A stretch of DNA of 64,000 nt from CAVTQY01 sp963736975 (lineage in GTDB: Bacteria; Pseudomonadota; Alphaproteobacteria; Acetobacterales; Acetobacteraceae). Both the position numbers and the translations under genes were made by a program. Numbering within the stretch: the stretch's first letter is position 1; every line of letters begins with the position of its first letter. Below, in pieces: positions 25,372 to 33,426 of the stretch. The notes below the pieces were generated by a model that was given only the letters and a program-made list of their open reading frames with translations, searched no databases and was not told where the DNA came from. The stretch is taken from the NCBI GenBank assembly GCA_963736975.1, contig CAVTQY010000001.1, positions 1,364,001-1,428,000 of the forward strand, written 5' to 3'.

Positions 25372-25974
25372 CTATGGCACGTCTCCTTCACTGGCAGCAC
25401 GAATAGCACTGGCCGATGCGGGATGCTGCGGCGATGGCAAAAAACTCCACGCGGGCGCGGCCTGCCGTGCCAGTGCCGGCGCACTATGGGCGGGCCGGCG
25501 TGCATGACGCATTCGCCGCGCTGCCAGCCCGGCAAGCGCCCTGTGGTTGTAGGTCGGCCGTGGCAGCACCGCGAGCGGCACGCGGCGCGCGATATCGTGC
25601 CAACGATGCCAACGCGGGAATTGCTCCAGGAGGTCGGCTCCCATCGCCCAGACGAACGTCACGCGCGGAAAGCGGCGTTGCAGCTTCCTGAGCGTATCGC
25701 TCGTATAGCGCGTACCCAGCGCCGCTTCGATCCCGCTGGCGACGATCCGCCGTCCGTCGGCATAAACGCGGGCCGAGGCAAGCCGATCCCCGAACGGCGC
25801 CATGCCAGCGGTCGGTTTCAACACATTCCCCGGCGAGACCAGCAGCCAGACCTGATCCAGGGCGAAGCGCCGGCGCGCCAACTCCGCGACATGCCGGTGC
25901 CCTTCATGCGCCGGATTGAACGAACCGCCCAACAGCCCGACGCGGATACGCCGGCGATCGCCGAAGCGGGGCAA
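25372..25974 (-). CDS. nadD: Nicotinate-nucleotide adenylyltransferase
   Basis: NaMN adenylyltransferase of NAD biosynthesis, about 200 residues. The nucleotidyltransferase signature is VGLLGGSFNPAHEGHRHVAELARRRF (about residues 11-36), followed by VWLLVSPGNVLKP, FVWAMGADLLEQFPRWHRW and a C-terminal SASAIRAASEGD that corresponds to the family's (S/T)xTxIR motif. No ATG is available ahead of the signature; I use the TTG at 25974, 11 nt after the proA stop, with CTG further upstream as an alternative. Operonic with proA and rsfS. Confidence 0.9.
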   Translation of the reverse strand: MPRFGDRRRIRVGLLGGSFNPAHEGHRHVAELARRRFALDQVWLLVSPGNVLKPTAGMAPFGDRLASARVYADGRRIVASGIEAALGTRYTSDTLRKLQRRFPRVTFVWAMGADLLEQFPRWHRWHDIARRVPLAVLPRPTYNHRALAGLAARRMRHARRPAHSAPALARQAAPAWSFLPSPQHPASASAIRAASEGDVP

Positions 25975-25985
25975 CCGGTCGGCAC

Positions 25986-27254
25986 TCAGGGACGCACCTG
26001 CCCGGTGCCGCGCACGAGATAACGATATGTCGTCAACTGCTCCAGCCCGACAGGACCGCGCGCGTGGATCCGCCCCGTGGCGATGCCGATTTCCGCGCCG
26101 AAACCGAATTCGCCGCCGTCGCAAAACTGCGTGGAGGCATTCCATAGCGCCACCGCGCTGTCCACGCCCTGCAGGAACTGCTCGGCAGCGGCAGCATCCT
26201 CGGTGATGATGGCATCCGTGTGTTCGCTGCCGTGGCGGGCGATGTGCGCCAGCGCGGATTCGAGCCCGTCCACCACGGCGATCGACAGCACCGCATCCAG
26301 CCACTCCGTATCGAAATCCGCCTCTACTGCCGCAGTCAGATCCGGCACGATATCGCGGGCCCGCGCGTCGGCGCGAAAATCACAGCCGAGCGCACGCAGA
26401 TCGGTGACGATCGACGGCAGCAATGCCGGAGCGACAGAAGCATCGATCAGCAGCGTTTCCGTGGCGCCGCACACGCCCGCACGGCGCATTTTCGCATTCG
26501 CCAGCACGGCGCGCGCCATTGCCGGATCGGCGGCTGCATGGATGTAGGTGTGGCACAGCCCCTCGGCGTGGGCCAATACCGGCACGCGCGCCTCGCGCTG
26601 CACGCGTTCCACCAGCGACCTGCCGCCGCGCGGGATGATCAGGTCGATCATGCCGGCGGCCGCGAGCATGGCAGCGACATAGGCACGGTCGGCGGAAGGC
26701 GCGATCTGCACGGCCGCGTCCGGCAGCCCGGCCGCGCGCAGGCCGGCAACCAGTGCGGCGTTGATGGCGCGCGCGCTCCGGATGCTTTCCGACCCGCCGC
26801 GCAGGATCACGGCATTGCCGGATTTCATGCACAGGCCGGCGGCATCGGCGCCGACATTCGGGCGGCTTTCGTAGATCATGCCGATAACGCCGATCGGCGT
26901 GGCGATGCGTTGCAGATGCAGCCCGTTCGGCCGGGTCCAATCGGCGAGCGTGCGTCCAAGCGGGTCGGGCAGCGCAGCGATCTCTTCCAGGCCCTTGGCC
27001 ATGGCTTCGACGCGCGCCTTGTTCAGTGTCAGCCTGTCGAGAAAGGCGGCCGTACCATTGCAACCGGCGAGGTCGGCGGCGTTGGCGGCGAGAATATCGG
27101 CTGCTTGCGCCTGCAAGGCGGTTGCCATCGCTTCGAGTGCCGCATTGCGTTGTGTCGCCGGACTGCGTGCCAACACATGGGATGCGGCGCGCGAGGCTGC
27201 CGCCGCGCGTTGCAGATGTCGGGTGGGTTCAGTTTCGATATGCATCGGCTTCAA
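25986..27254 (-). CDS. proA: Glutamate-5-semialdehyde dehydrogenase (gamma-glutamyl phosphate reductase)
   Basis: A 422-residue NADPH-dependent enzyme of proline synthesis. It has the aldehyde dehydrogenase-like fold: PIGVIGMIYESRPNVGADAAGLCMKSGNAVILRGGSES (cofactor site, about 120-155), then MRRAGVCGATETLLID with the catalytic Cys (about 266), and the C-terminal NASTQFCDGGEFGFGAEIGIATGRIHARGPVGLEQLTTYRY. Start at ATG 27254; a second Met three codons on is possible. No proB is adjacent. It leads the proA-nadD-rsfS operon, downstream of tRNA-Tyr on the same strand. Confidence 0.95.
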   Translation of the reverse strand: MKPMHIETEPTRHLQRAAAASRAASHVLARSPATQRNAALEAMATALQAQAADILAANAADLAGCNGTAAFLDRLTLNKARVEAMAKGLEEIAALPDPLGRTLADWTRPNGLHLQRIATPIGVIGMIYESRPNVGADAAGLCMKSGNAVILRGGSESIRSARAINAALVAGLRAAGLPDAAVQIAPSADRAYVAAMLAAAGMIDLIIPRGGRSLVERVQREARVPVLAHAEGLCHTYIHAAADPAMARAVLANAKMRRAGVCGATETLLIDASVAPALLPSIVTDLRALGCDFRADARARDIVPDLTAAVEADFDTEWLDAVLSIAVVDGLESALAHIARHGSEHTDAIITEDAAAAEQFLQGVDSAVALWNASTQFCDGGEFGFGAEIGIATGRIHARGPVGLEQLTTYRYLVRGTGQVRP

Positions 27255-27446
27255 GCCCGCTCACGCCGGATCAGAGGTTTTTGGTGCCGTTCAACGAGAA
27301 GAACAAGTCCTGCCTGTTGCTGACCGCTGGTAACCCGGCGGAGCAACACTGACGATGGGCGTGACGCAACGCCGGATTCTATTTTCGAGTGGATGAAGGT
27401 TACGCCAACCGGCCAGTCGGTCGCGATGGTGCGCTGGCTTTGCGAG

Positions 27447-27532
27447 TGGTGGAGGGGGTTGGATTTGAACCAACGTAGGCGTGCGCCAACGGATTTACAG
27501 TCCGTCCCCTTTAGCCACTCGGGCACCCCTCC
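27447..27532 (-). tRNA. tRNA-Tyr (anticodon GTA), CCA encoded
   Basis: On the minus strand the sequence folds as a class II tRNA: acceptor GGAGGGG/CCCCTCC, discriminator A and genomically encoded CCA, D-arm CCGAGTGGCT, anticodon stem ACGGACTGTAAATCCGT with GTA at 27498-27496, a long variable arm (GGCGCACGCC) and T-loop GGTTCAAATCC. The long variable arm and GTA anticodon identify bacterial tRNA-Tyr. Confidence 0.97.
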
Positions 27533-27610
27533 GCCGCGGCGGCTTTAGAGCATGATCGCTCATCGCTGTCATCCCTGGGCAGCCCTCAGCGCCGCCGCTA
27601 TACCCGCGCG

Positions 27611-28600
27611 ATGAAACCACCGCACAATCACCGTCCCGGCGGGCACGGGCCGTCGAGAGGCGCGCCGCCGGACCGAGGCCAGCGCTCCGGCCCGCCCGGC
27701 CCCGGAGGACATCACCAGGGTCAGGGCCCGCGCCCGCCCAAGCAGGGCGATCAGCAACGCCCGCAAGGGCAACAGACCCAAGGCGGCTTTGGTCCCCGCC
27801 AGCATGACCGCGACCACGACCAGCAACGACCGTTCCGGCCCCGCCACGACGCACCGCACCACCACGCCCCGCGGCCACCGGAGGCTCCCCGTGGCACACT
27901 GTGGATCTACGGCCAGCACGCTATAGCCGCGGCGCTCGCCAACCCGTCCCGCCGCCTGCGCCGGCTGCTGATCACCGAGGAAGCCGAGGCGGCGCTCGCG
28001 CAACGGCTCGCGCCGCCCTGGTCGGTGGCACCCGAACGGGTGGAGCGCGTCCGTCTGGACCAGCTTCTCGGGCGCGATGCAGTCCACCAGGGGGCAGCCG
28101 TGCTGGCCGACCCGTTGCCGCCGCCGAGCCTTGCGCAGGCGCTCGACCGCGGCGGTCCGATCATCGTGCTCGACCAGGTGACAGACCCGCGCAATGTCGG
28201 TGCCATTCTCCGCTCCGCCGCTGCTTTCGGCGCCGCGGCCCTGATCACCCAGGACCGCAACGCGCCGGAGGAAACCGGTGCGCTCGCCAAAGCGGCATCC
28301 GGTGCACTTGAAACCATCCCGCTGCTACGCGCCGTCAACATCGCCCGCACGCTGATCGCTCTGAAGGCCGCGAATCTCTGGACCGTCGGGCTGGATGCCG
28401 CGGCGCCCGCGCTGTCCGGCCCGGCGCTCGCCGGCCGGCGTGTCGCGCTGGTGCTGGGCGCCGAGGGCACGGGCCTTCGGCGCCTCACCCGCGACACCTG
28501 CGACGAGATCGCCGGCCTTGCTACACGCAGCGCGATGGAAAGCCTGAATGTCTCCGCCGCGGCCACAGTGGCGCTGTATGAACTGACGAGGCGCGCATGA
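27611..28600 (+). CDS. rlmB: TrmH-family 23S rRNA 2'-O-methyltransferase (RlmB-like) with disordered N-terminus
   Basis: SPOUT-class methyltransferase, probably methylating G2251 of 23S rRNA with S-adenosylmethionine. After a substrate-binding domain (LWIYGQHAIAAALANPSRRLRRLLITEE, from about residue 97), the knot motifs are IIVLDQVTDPRNVGAILRSAAAFG (motif 1), VALVLGAEGTGLRRLTRDTCD (motif 2) and ESLNVSAAATVALYE (motif 3). The first 95 residues are low-complexity, rich in Pro, Gln, Gly, His and Arg, unlike E. coli RlmB, and may bind RNA. Start at ATG 27611. Its stop overlaps the next start (ATGA). Confidence 0.9.
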   Translation: MKPPHNHRPGGHGPSRGAPPDRGQRSGPPGPGGHHQGQGPRPPKQGDQQRPQGQQTQGGFGPRQHDRDHDQQRPFRPRHDAPHHHAPRPPEAPRGTLWIYGQHAIAAALANPSRRLRRLLITEEAEAALAQRLAPPWSVAPERVERVRLDQLLGRDAVHQGAAVLADPLPPPSLAQALDRGGPIIVLDQVTDPRNVGAILRSAAAFGAAALITQDRNAPEETGALAKAASGALETIPLLRAVNIARTLIALKAANLWTVGLDAAAPALSGPALAGRRVALVLGAEGTGLRRLTRDTCDEIAGLATRSAMESLNVSAAATVALYELTRRA

Positions 28601-29376
28601 CCGGCTTCGATCCGCAACGTGCCGCCGCCGCGCTGCACGAGATCCGCAAGAACCGCGGCCGCGTCGCGCCGTTGTCAGCTGCCATCGGCCCGCGCACCGA
28701 AGCGGACGGGGCTATCGCCCAGCGCGCTTTGGCACAGCGAATGGCCGCCGACCCGCCGCCCGGTTTCAAAATCGGCGCGACCGGTCGTCGCATGCAGGAG
28801 TATCTCGGTCTCAGCGGCCCGGCGGCCGGTTTTATGCCCGGCCCGCTGCACGCCTCCGGCGCTGCTTTGCTTTTTGCCGATTACATCAATCCCGGCGTGG
28901 AATGCGAACTCGCGGTCCGTCTCGCGCGCGACCTGCCTCCTGGTCCCTGCACGCCGGAGCAGGCCGAAGCGGCGATAGGCGAGTTCATGGCCGGCATCGA
29001 GATCGTGGAAAACCGCTATGGCGATCTGGCGGAACTGGGCACCCCGACACTTATCGCCGACCAGGTGTTCCACGCCGCCGCTGTCACCGGTGCGCCGGGC
29101 GCGGACTGGCGCAGCCTGGATATCCCGGGACTGATTGGGCGTATCACGATCGACGACACGCTGCGGGAGCAGGGTGTCGCCACAGATCTGCTCGGTCACC
29201 CGTGGAACTGCCTCGCCTGGCTCGCCGGATCCGGGGTCGCCCGCGCGTTCGGCGGCCTGCGGGCTGGGCAGGTGATCCTGCTCGGCAGCGTCACCCCGCC
29301 GATCTGGCTTGATCGTCCGGCGCAGGTGATCGTCGCGTTCCCGCCCTTGCCGCCGGTCTCGGTAACTCTCGCTTAA
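28597..29376 (+). CDS. 2-keto-4-pentenoate hydratase / fumarylacetoacetase-fold hydratase
   Basis: A 259-residue MhpD-like enzyme that hydrates 2-oxopent-4-enoate-type products of aromatic meta-cleavage. Visible features are GFKIGATGRRMQEYLGLSGPAAG, INPGVECELAVRLARDLP and GIEIVENRYGD with the acidic metal ligands, and the C-terminal AGQVILLGSVTPPIW. The start overlaps the methyltransferase stop by 4 nt, so the two are coupled, although no other meta-cleavage genes are nearby. Decarboxylases of the same fold (4-oxalocrotonate decarboxylase) cannot be excluded. Confidence 0.85.
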   Translation: MTGFDPQRAAAALHEIRKNRGRVAPLSAAIGPRTEADGAIAQRALAQRMAADPPPGFKIGATGRRMQEYLGLSGPAAGFMPGPLHASGAALLFADYINPGVECELAVRLARDLPPGPCTPEQAEAAIGEFMAGIEIVENRYGDLAELGTPTLIADQVFHAAAVTGAPGADWRSLDIPGLIGRITIDDTLREQGVATDLLGHPWNCLAWLAGSGVARAFGGLRAGQVILLGSVTPPIWLDRPAQVIVAFPPLPPVSVTLA

Positions 29377-29448
29377 ACCCTACCGAGGTACAAACAGCGA
29401 CACATTGTTGTCGCGACGGCCAAAACGGCCCCGATTGGAGGGCTGGCC

Positions 29449-29673
29449 TTGTCCGCCGACTGGAACTCACTGCCCGACGATCTTCAGCTCATCTTGTCGC
29501 AGGAAGCCATGCGGCGTGCTGCCGACGCGATTGCCACGCAGGCGGAGATGCTGGCTGGCGAAATGGAGACTGGCGGTCTTTGCGACCGCGGCGGACCGGA
29601 TGCTCTGCGCCTGTTTGCCGCGGTGATCCGTGCCACTGGCCCCCACAGCCCGCAAGTCGCCGGGCACGCATGA
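29449..29673 (+). CDS. Small hypothetical protein
   Basis: A 74-residue, acidic, helical protein starting at a TTG (29449): SADWNSLPDDLQLILSQEAM, then a helix with repeated Ala and acidic residues. No signal peptide. I recognise no family. Codon usage and the sensible amphipathic helices suggest it is real. An overlapping alternative frame (29405-29626) is Arg-rich and less protein-like. Confidence 0.5.
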   Translation: MSADWNSLPDDLQLILSQEAMRRAADAIATQAEMLAGEMETGGLCDRGGPDALRLFAAVIRATGPHSPQVAGHA

Positions 29674-29739
29674 CCAACCCGTCAGGGGCGCCAGGACCGC
29701 ATCCAGTCGCTGCTGGCTGAAATCGCACCTAGCAGGGCA

Positions 29740-30545
29740 CCGCCGGCGGGCGCCTGCTGCTCTGGGTAAAGGTGCGTTGGAAATCGCAATACCGGCGAGC
29801 TCGATGCGGTCGTTCTGCAAGCCGGCAACCTGGCTGGCGAGACGGCGGCCGGACGCGCCGAGGGTCAGCGTGGCGTCGGGACCACCGAAGTCCAGTCGCT
29901 GCGTAGCGGCGAGCGAGCCGGCGATATCGAGCGAGCTCGATGTGGCGATGGCCAGCGTGCCGGTGCCGCCGACCGCGCCCAGTTGCAGCTCGCCGCCGGC
30001 GCGCCGAAGCCGACGCCGATCTTGCCGGCGGCTGTCCGGTCCGAGCCTGTGCCGTCCACGGCGGCCACGCCGGAACCGCCGCTGGACTGACCGATATTGT
30101 CCTCCGTTCCGCCGGTGGACAGCGTGCCGCCGTTGTTAACCGTCAGCGTTCGCCTTTGTCGCCGACGATCATGTCGCCGCTGAGCGACCACTGCGCCGAT
30201 TGCGTCACCAACAGCGTTCCGGAATCGCCGAAAGCAGAGCCGAGCGCGGTGATGAGGCCGCTGACGGTCGCACTGTTTTCCGCCGTGAGCGACGCGCCAG
30301 CAGGGGAGCTGATCTGGATATCGGCGCCGGAACTGTTGAGCGTCGCGTCGTTGACGGTACCGATGTTGACGATGTCGAGGCCGAGCGGACCGGTGCCGGC
30401 GTCGGTAAGGATTATGTTGGAACCAGTTTGAAGTTCCAGACCAGCGCCAGCGTTGTCCTGGAACTGCGCCGCCTTCACGCCGCCAGCGCTGACGCGTCCT
30501 TTACGTTGACGGAATCCATCGGCGATGACACCGACGATTTTGTGA
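29740..30545 (-). pseudogene. Degraded autotransporter-like passenger gene fragment
   Basis: Minus-strand frames together read like a beta-helical passenger rich in Gly, Thr, Asn and Ser. The first, 30478-30143, contains GAGLELQTGSNIILTDAGTG, SSPAGASLTAENSATVSGLI and SLSGDMIVGDKGE. After a shift near 30143 it continues as LTVNNGGTLSTGGTEDNIGQ, and after another shift near 29990 as LGAVGGTGTLAIATSSSLDI and FGGPDATLTLGASG. No beta-barrel domain or intact start is found nearby. At least two frameshifts break it. It resembles autotransporter-associated repeat proteins, but the identity is approximate. Confidence 0.55.
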
Positions 30546-30548
30546 TGG

Positions 30549-30580
30549 AAACAGCCCGAGGCTGTCGCCTCGGGCTGTTT
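30549..30580 (-). terminator. Rho-independent terminator (14-bp perfect stem)
   Basis: AAACAGCCCGAGGC and GCCTCGGGCTGTTT pair perfectly around a TGTC loop. T-runs occur on both strands, so it could act bidirectionally. It lies 13 bp beyond the stop of the 38-residue minus-strand gene. Confidence 0.75.
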
Positions 30581-30592
30581 GTAGGAGGTCCG

Positions 30593-30709
30593 CTACGACG
30601 TCTTGCTTGGGTCGCAAGCCGCCGCAGGTTGGGCGGTGAAGCCCGCCAGTGCCAGTGTGGCGCCGGTCAGGCCGCAGATCACCGCCAGGGCGAGAACGAT
30701 ATGCTTCAT
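30593..30709 (-). CDS. 38-residue secreted peptide/small membrane protein
   Basis: ATG at 30709 with a strong ribosome binding site (AGGAGG, 7 nt spacing) and a terminator 13 bp after the TAG. The product starts MKHIVLALAVICGLTGATLA, a short signal peptide or membrane anchor, followed by LAGFTAQPAAACDPSKTS. Cleavage could occur after the AAA, leaving a Cys-containing octapeptide, or the AAC context could be lipidated. The combination of SD, signal sequence and private terminator argues that it is expressed. No homologue is recognised; function unknown. Confidence 0.65.
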   Translation of the reverse strand: MKHIVLALAVICGLTGATLALAGFTAQPAAACDPSKTS

Positions 30710-30764
30710 CAGGTGCCCTCCTGTGCTTGACGGCAGTCAACCATAGCACGTCGCTCGCGCGCCG

Positions 30765-31403
30765 TCACGCGCGCGAGGTCGGCTGCTTCGCCCGCTTTGC
30801 CTCGTCCGATGCGCGCCAGAGATACCAGGCGGCGGTCGAGCGATATGGCGCCCAGGCCTCACCGATCGCCGCGAGATCCTTGGGCCGCGGCGGTTCAGGG
30901 AGTGCATAAAGCGCGCGGTAGCCGTCGCGCACGCCGTAGTCATCGACCGGCAGCACATCCGGCCGACCCAGCGTGAAGATCAGCAGCATTTCAACGGTCC
31001 AGCGCCCGACGCCGTGGATGCCGGTCAGTCGCTCGATCAGCTCCCGGTCACTGAGGCGCACCGCCTGACGGCGTGTCGGCACTGTCCCGTCCAGCGCGCG
31101 CATGCTGATCTCGCGCAGACACGCGATCTTTGTGCTGGAGAAGCCGCAGGCGCGCAGCGCCGCCTCCGGCATTGCCAGCACCTGCGCCGGGGAGGGGAAA
31201 CCCTCGCCGTCGTACAGCGCCTCGAAGCGGGCCAGGATCGCGCGCGCCGCTGTGCCGTGAAGCTGTTGATGGGCGATGGCGCGCATCAGCGCCTCATACG
31301 GGCTGCGGCGCTTCTCGATCCCGAGGCGCGGCCGGCCGATACGGTCGATCAGCGCCGCCCAGTCCGGATCCTGGGCGAGGTGCCGGCAGGCGGGCGAGAT
31401 CAC
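30765..31403 (-). CDS. DNA-3-methyladenine glycosylase II (AlkA-type HhH-GPD)
   Basis: A 212-residue base-excision repair glycosylase. The helix-hairpin-helix is LTGIHGVGRWTVEMLLIFTLGR (about residues 130-152), followed by the GPD loop DVLPVDDYGVRDGY carrying the catalytic Asp. The upstream helix bundle contains SPYEALMRAIAHQQLHGTAA, typical of the AlkA/YfjP group. It would excise 3-methyladenine and related alkylated bases. It lacks the N-terminal TBP-like domain of E. coli AlkA, as many alphaproteobacterial versions do. Transcribed alone, divergent from the small membrane protein at 31472. Confidence 0.88.
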   Translation of the reverse strand: MISPACRHLAQDPDWAALIDRIGRPRLGIEKRRSPYEALMRAIAHQQLHGTAARAILARFEALYDGEGFPSPAQVLAMPEAALRACGFSSTKIACLREISMRALDGTVPTRRQAVRLSDRELIERLTGIHGVGRWTVEMLLIFTLGRPDVLPVDDYGVRDGYRALYALPEPPRPKDLAAIGEAWAPYRSTAAWYLWRASDEAKRAKQPTSRA

Positions 31404-31471
31404 GGCGGCGTGTGCAGCAAAAAAGGTGCGGCTGGCGAATGCGCTTGGTGCGGCACGGGCAACGGATTTAT

Positions 31472-31684
31472 ATGACCGTCATGAGCCCGTCCGAGCACAC
31501 GAGATGGATCGAGGCCGGCGAGGAGGAAGCGAATCGCCAGACAGCGAGCCTCGCCGCGGTGGCGGTCACGCTGTTCCTGATCGTACTTGGGCTTTTTCTC
31601 GTCCGCGAGCTGCATGCGAAGTCCGTGCTGGAGGACTGCATGATGTCCGGCCGGACCAACTGCATGGTGGCGATCACTCCCTGA
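31472..31684 (+). CDS. Small single-pass membrane protein
   Basis: A 70-residue protein: acidic cytoplasmic N-terminus (EHTRWIEAGEEEANRQTA), one transmembrane helix (LAAVAVTLFLIVLGLFLV) and a short tail with two cysteines, LEDCMMSGRTNC. The tail motif suggests a conserved short family. Start at ATG 31472; a second ATG lies three codons later. Convergent with the GMC gene two bases away. Function unknown. Confidence 0.65.
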   Translation: MTVMSPSEHTRWIEAGEEEANRQTASLAAVAVTLFLIVLGLFLVRELHAKSVLEDCMMSGRTNCMVAITP

Positions 31685-31686
31685 CA

Positions 31687-33330
31687 TCAGGCCGCCGCCT
31701 CCAGCACCTCCGTCCTGCGAGTCTCATGCGCTGCCTGCTTGACAAGATCGGCGCCCTTCTCGGCGATCATGATCACCGCGGCGTTGGTATTGCCGGACAC
31801 CAACGTGGGCATGATCGAGGCGTCGATCACCCGCAGGCCCTCGATCCCGTGCACGCGAAGCTGGTCGTCCACCACCGCGAGCGGATCATGCCCCATCTTG
31901 CAGGTGCCGATCACGTGATACGTGGTCTGGCCGTTGTTGCGGGCGAACTCCAGCCATTCGTCATCGGTCTGCACAGCGGGACCCGGATTCATCTCATAAG
32001 CGCGATAACGGTCGAGCGCCGGGTTTTCCATGATACTCCGCCCGATCCTCATTCCGGCGACAACCGTCTGCCGGTCCAGCTCGTCGGCCAGGAAATTCGG
32101 CCTGATCGCCGGATTCGCGTGCGGGTCGGGTGATTTCGAATGAATTGATCCTTTCGACTCAGGCCGGCATTGATATACGCCGAGCGTCATGCCCGGCTCG
32201 CGGTCCAGAATGCGCGTCGCCGCCGTAGCGTAGCTGGCATGCGCGAAGTGGTACTGCACGTCGGGCTCTTCCAGCTCCGGCCGCGTGCGGATGAAGCCGT
32301 ACACTATGCCAGCCGTGAAGGTCAGGATGCCACGGTGCAGGACGAAGTATTTCAGGATCTCCCTGGCGAAGTTCAGCCCGCGTGTTTGCTCGTTCAAGGT
32401 GATCGGCAGCTTCACCCGCCAGTTCAGGCGGGGCGCGAAATGGTCGCGGTAATTCTCCCCCACGCCGGGCAATGCGTGCTTCACCGCGATGCCGAGCGAC
32501 TGCAGCAGCGCGGGTTGGCCGATGCCGGACAGCTCCAGGATGTGCGGCGATTTCACCGCACCGGCGGCCAGCAGGACTTCGCCGCCACAGCGTGCCTCGT
32601 GCGGCTGTCCGCCCTGTATATAGCGCACCCCAACGGCGCGTAGTCCTTCCAGAATGATCTCCGTGACGTGGGCCTCGGTCTCGACCTGCAGATTTGGCCG
32701 CGCCCGCGCTGGATCGAGGAAGGCGCGCGCCGTGGACCAGCGTCGTCCCTGTTTCTGGGTGACCTGGTAATAGCCGAAACCTTCCTGATGGCCGTTGTTG
32801 TAATCGGGGTTGCGCGGATAACCCTCGCGCTCCGCGGCCTCGATGACGGCATCGCAGATCTCATGCTGCTCGATCATGTGCGCAACGTTCAGCGGGCCGC
32901 CCTTGCCACGCGTCTCGTCGCCGTCACCTTCGAAATGTTCGGACTTGCGGAAATACGGCAGTACCGATTCGTATGACCAGCCCCGGTTCCCGAGTTGCGA
33001 CCAGGTGTTGTAGTCGAGCGGGTTGCCGCGGACATACAGCATGCCATTGATCGAGCTCGACCCGCCGAGCGTTTTGCCGCGCGGAATGGAGATCGTCCGG
33101 CCGCGGACATTGTCCTCGGGCTCGGTCTCGAAGCACCAATTGTAGCCGGTGTGGTTGAGCAGCCTGGCGAATCCCACCGGGATCGGAATCCAGAAATTGT
33201 CGTCCTTCCGCCCAGCCTCCAGCAGCAGCACCTTGACGGAGGGGTTTTCCGTCAGCCGGTTGGCCAGCACGCAGCCGGACGATCCGGCGCCGATGATGAT
33301 GTAGTCCCAATGGGACGTCGGTTCTGGCAT
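31687..33330 (-). CDS. GMC family oxidoreductase (choline/alcohol dehydrogenase-like)
   Basis: A 547-residue FAD flavoprotein. The Rossmann motif YIIIGAGSSGCVLANRLTENPSVKVLLLEAG is at residues 10-41. GMC signature 1 appears as PRGKTLGGSSSINGMLYVRG and signature 2 as GAVKSPHILELSGIG. The catalytic end is TYHVIGTCKMGHDPLAVVD with the conserved His, and VSGNTNAAVIMIAE supplies the His/Asn partner as Asn. The pattern is BetA-like (choline or other alcohol dehydrogenase). It diverges from soxBDAG with 96 bp between, which would fit choline to sarcosine catabolism, though the substrate is not certain. Confidence 0.9.
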   Translation of the reverse strand: MPEPTSHWDYIIIGAGSSGCVLANRLTENPSVKVLLLEAGRKDDNFWIPIPVGFARLLNHTGYNWCFETEPEDNVRGRTISIPRGKTLGGSSSINGMLYVRGNPLDYNTWSQLGNRGWSYESVLPYFRKSEHFEGDGDETRGKGGPLNVAHMIEQHEICDAVIEAAEREGYPRNPDYNNGHQEGFGYYQVTQKQGRRWSTARAFLDPARARPNLQVETEAHVTEIILEGLRAVGVRYIQGGQPHEARCGGEVLLAAGAVKSPHILELSGIGQPALLQSLGIAVKHALPGVGENYRDHFAPRLNWRVKLPITLNEQTRGLNFAREILKYFVLHRGILTFTAGIVYGFIRTRPELEEPDVQYHFAHASYATAATRILDREPGMTLGVYQCRPESKGSIHSKSPDPHANPAIRPNFLADELDRQTVVAGMRIGRSIMENPALDRYRAYEMNPGPAVQTDDEWLEFARNNGQTTYHVIGTCKMGHDPLAVVDDQLRVHGIEGLRVIDASIMPTLVSGNTNAAVIMIAEKGADLVKQAAHETRRTEVLEAAA

Positions 33331-33426
33331 TGATCGCGTTCCTCCGCGCCGCCGATCCTATGACACGACGTGCAGCGCGGGAAGCCGCCATCTTGCGGGG
33401 CCGTGAATTGCGTGGACAATTGGGCG

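Noticed and set aside
30549..30580. Possible bidirectional terminator shared with the plus strand
   Set aside because: No plus-strand gene ends just before it, so only the minus-strand role is annotated.
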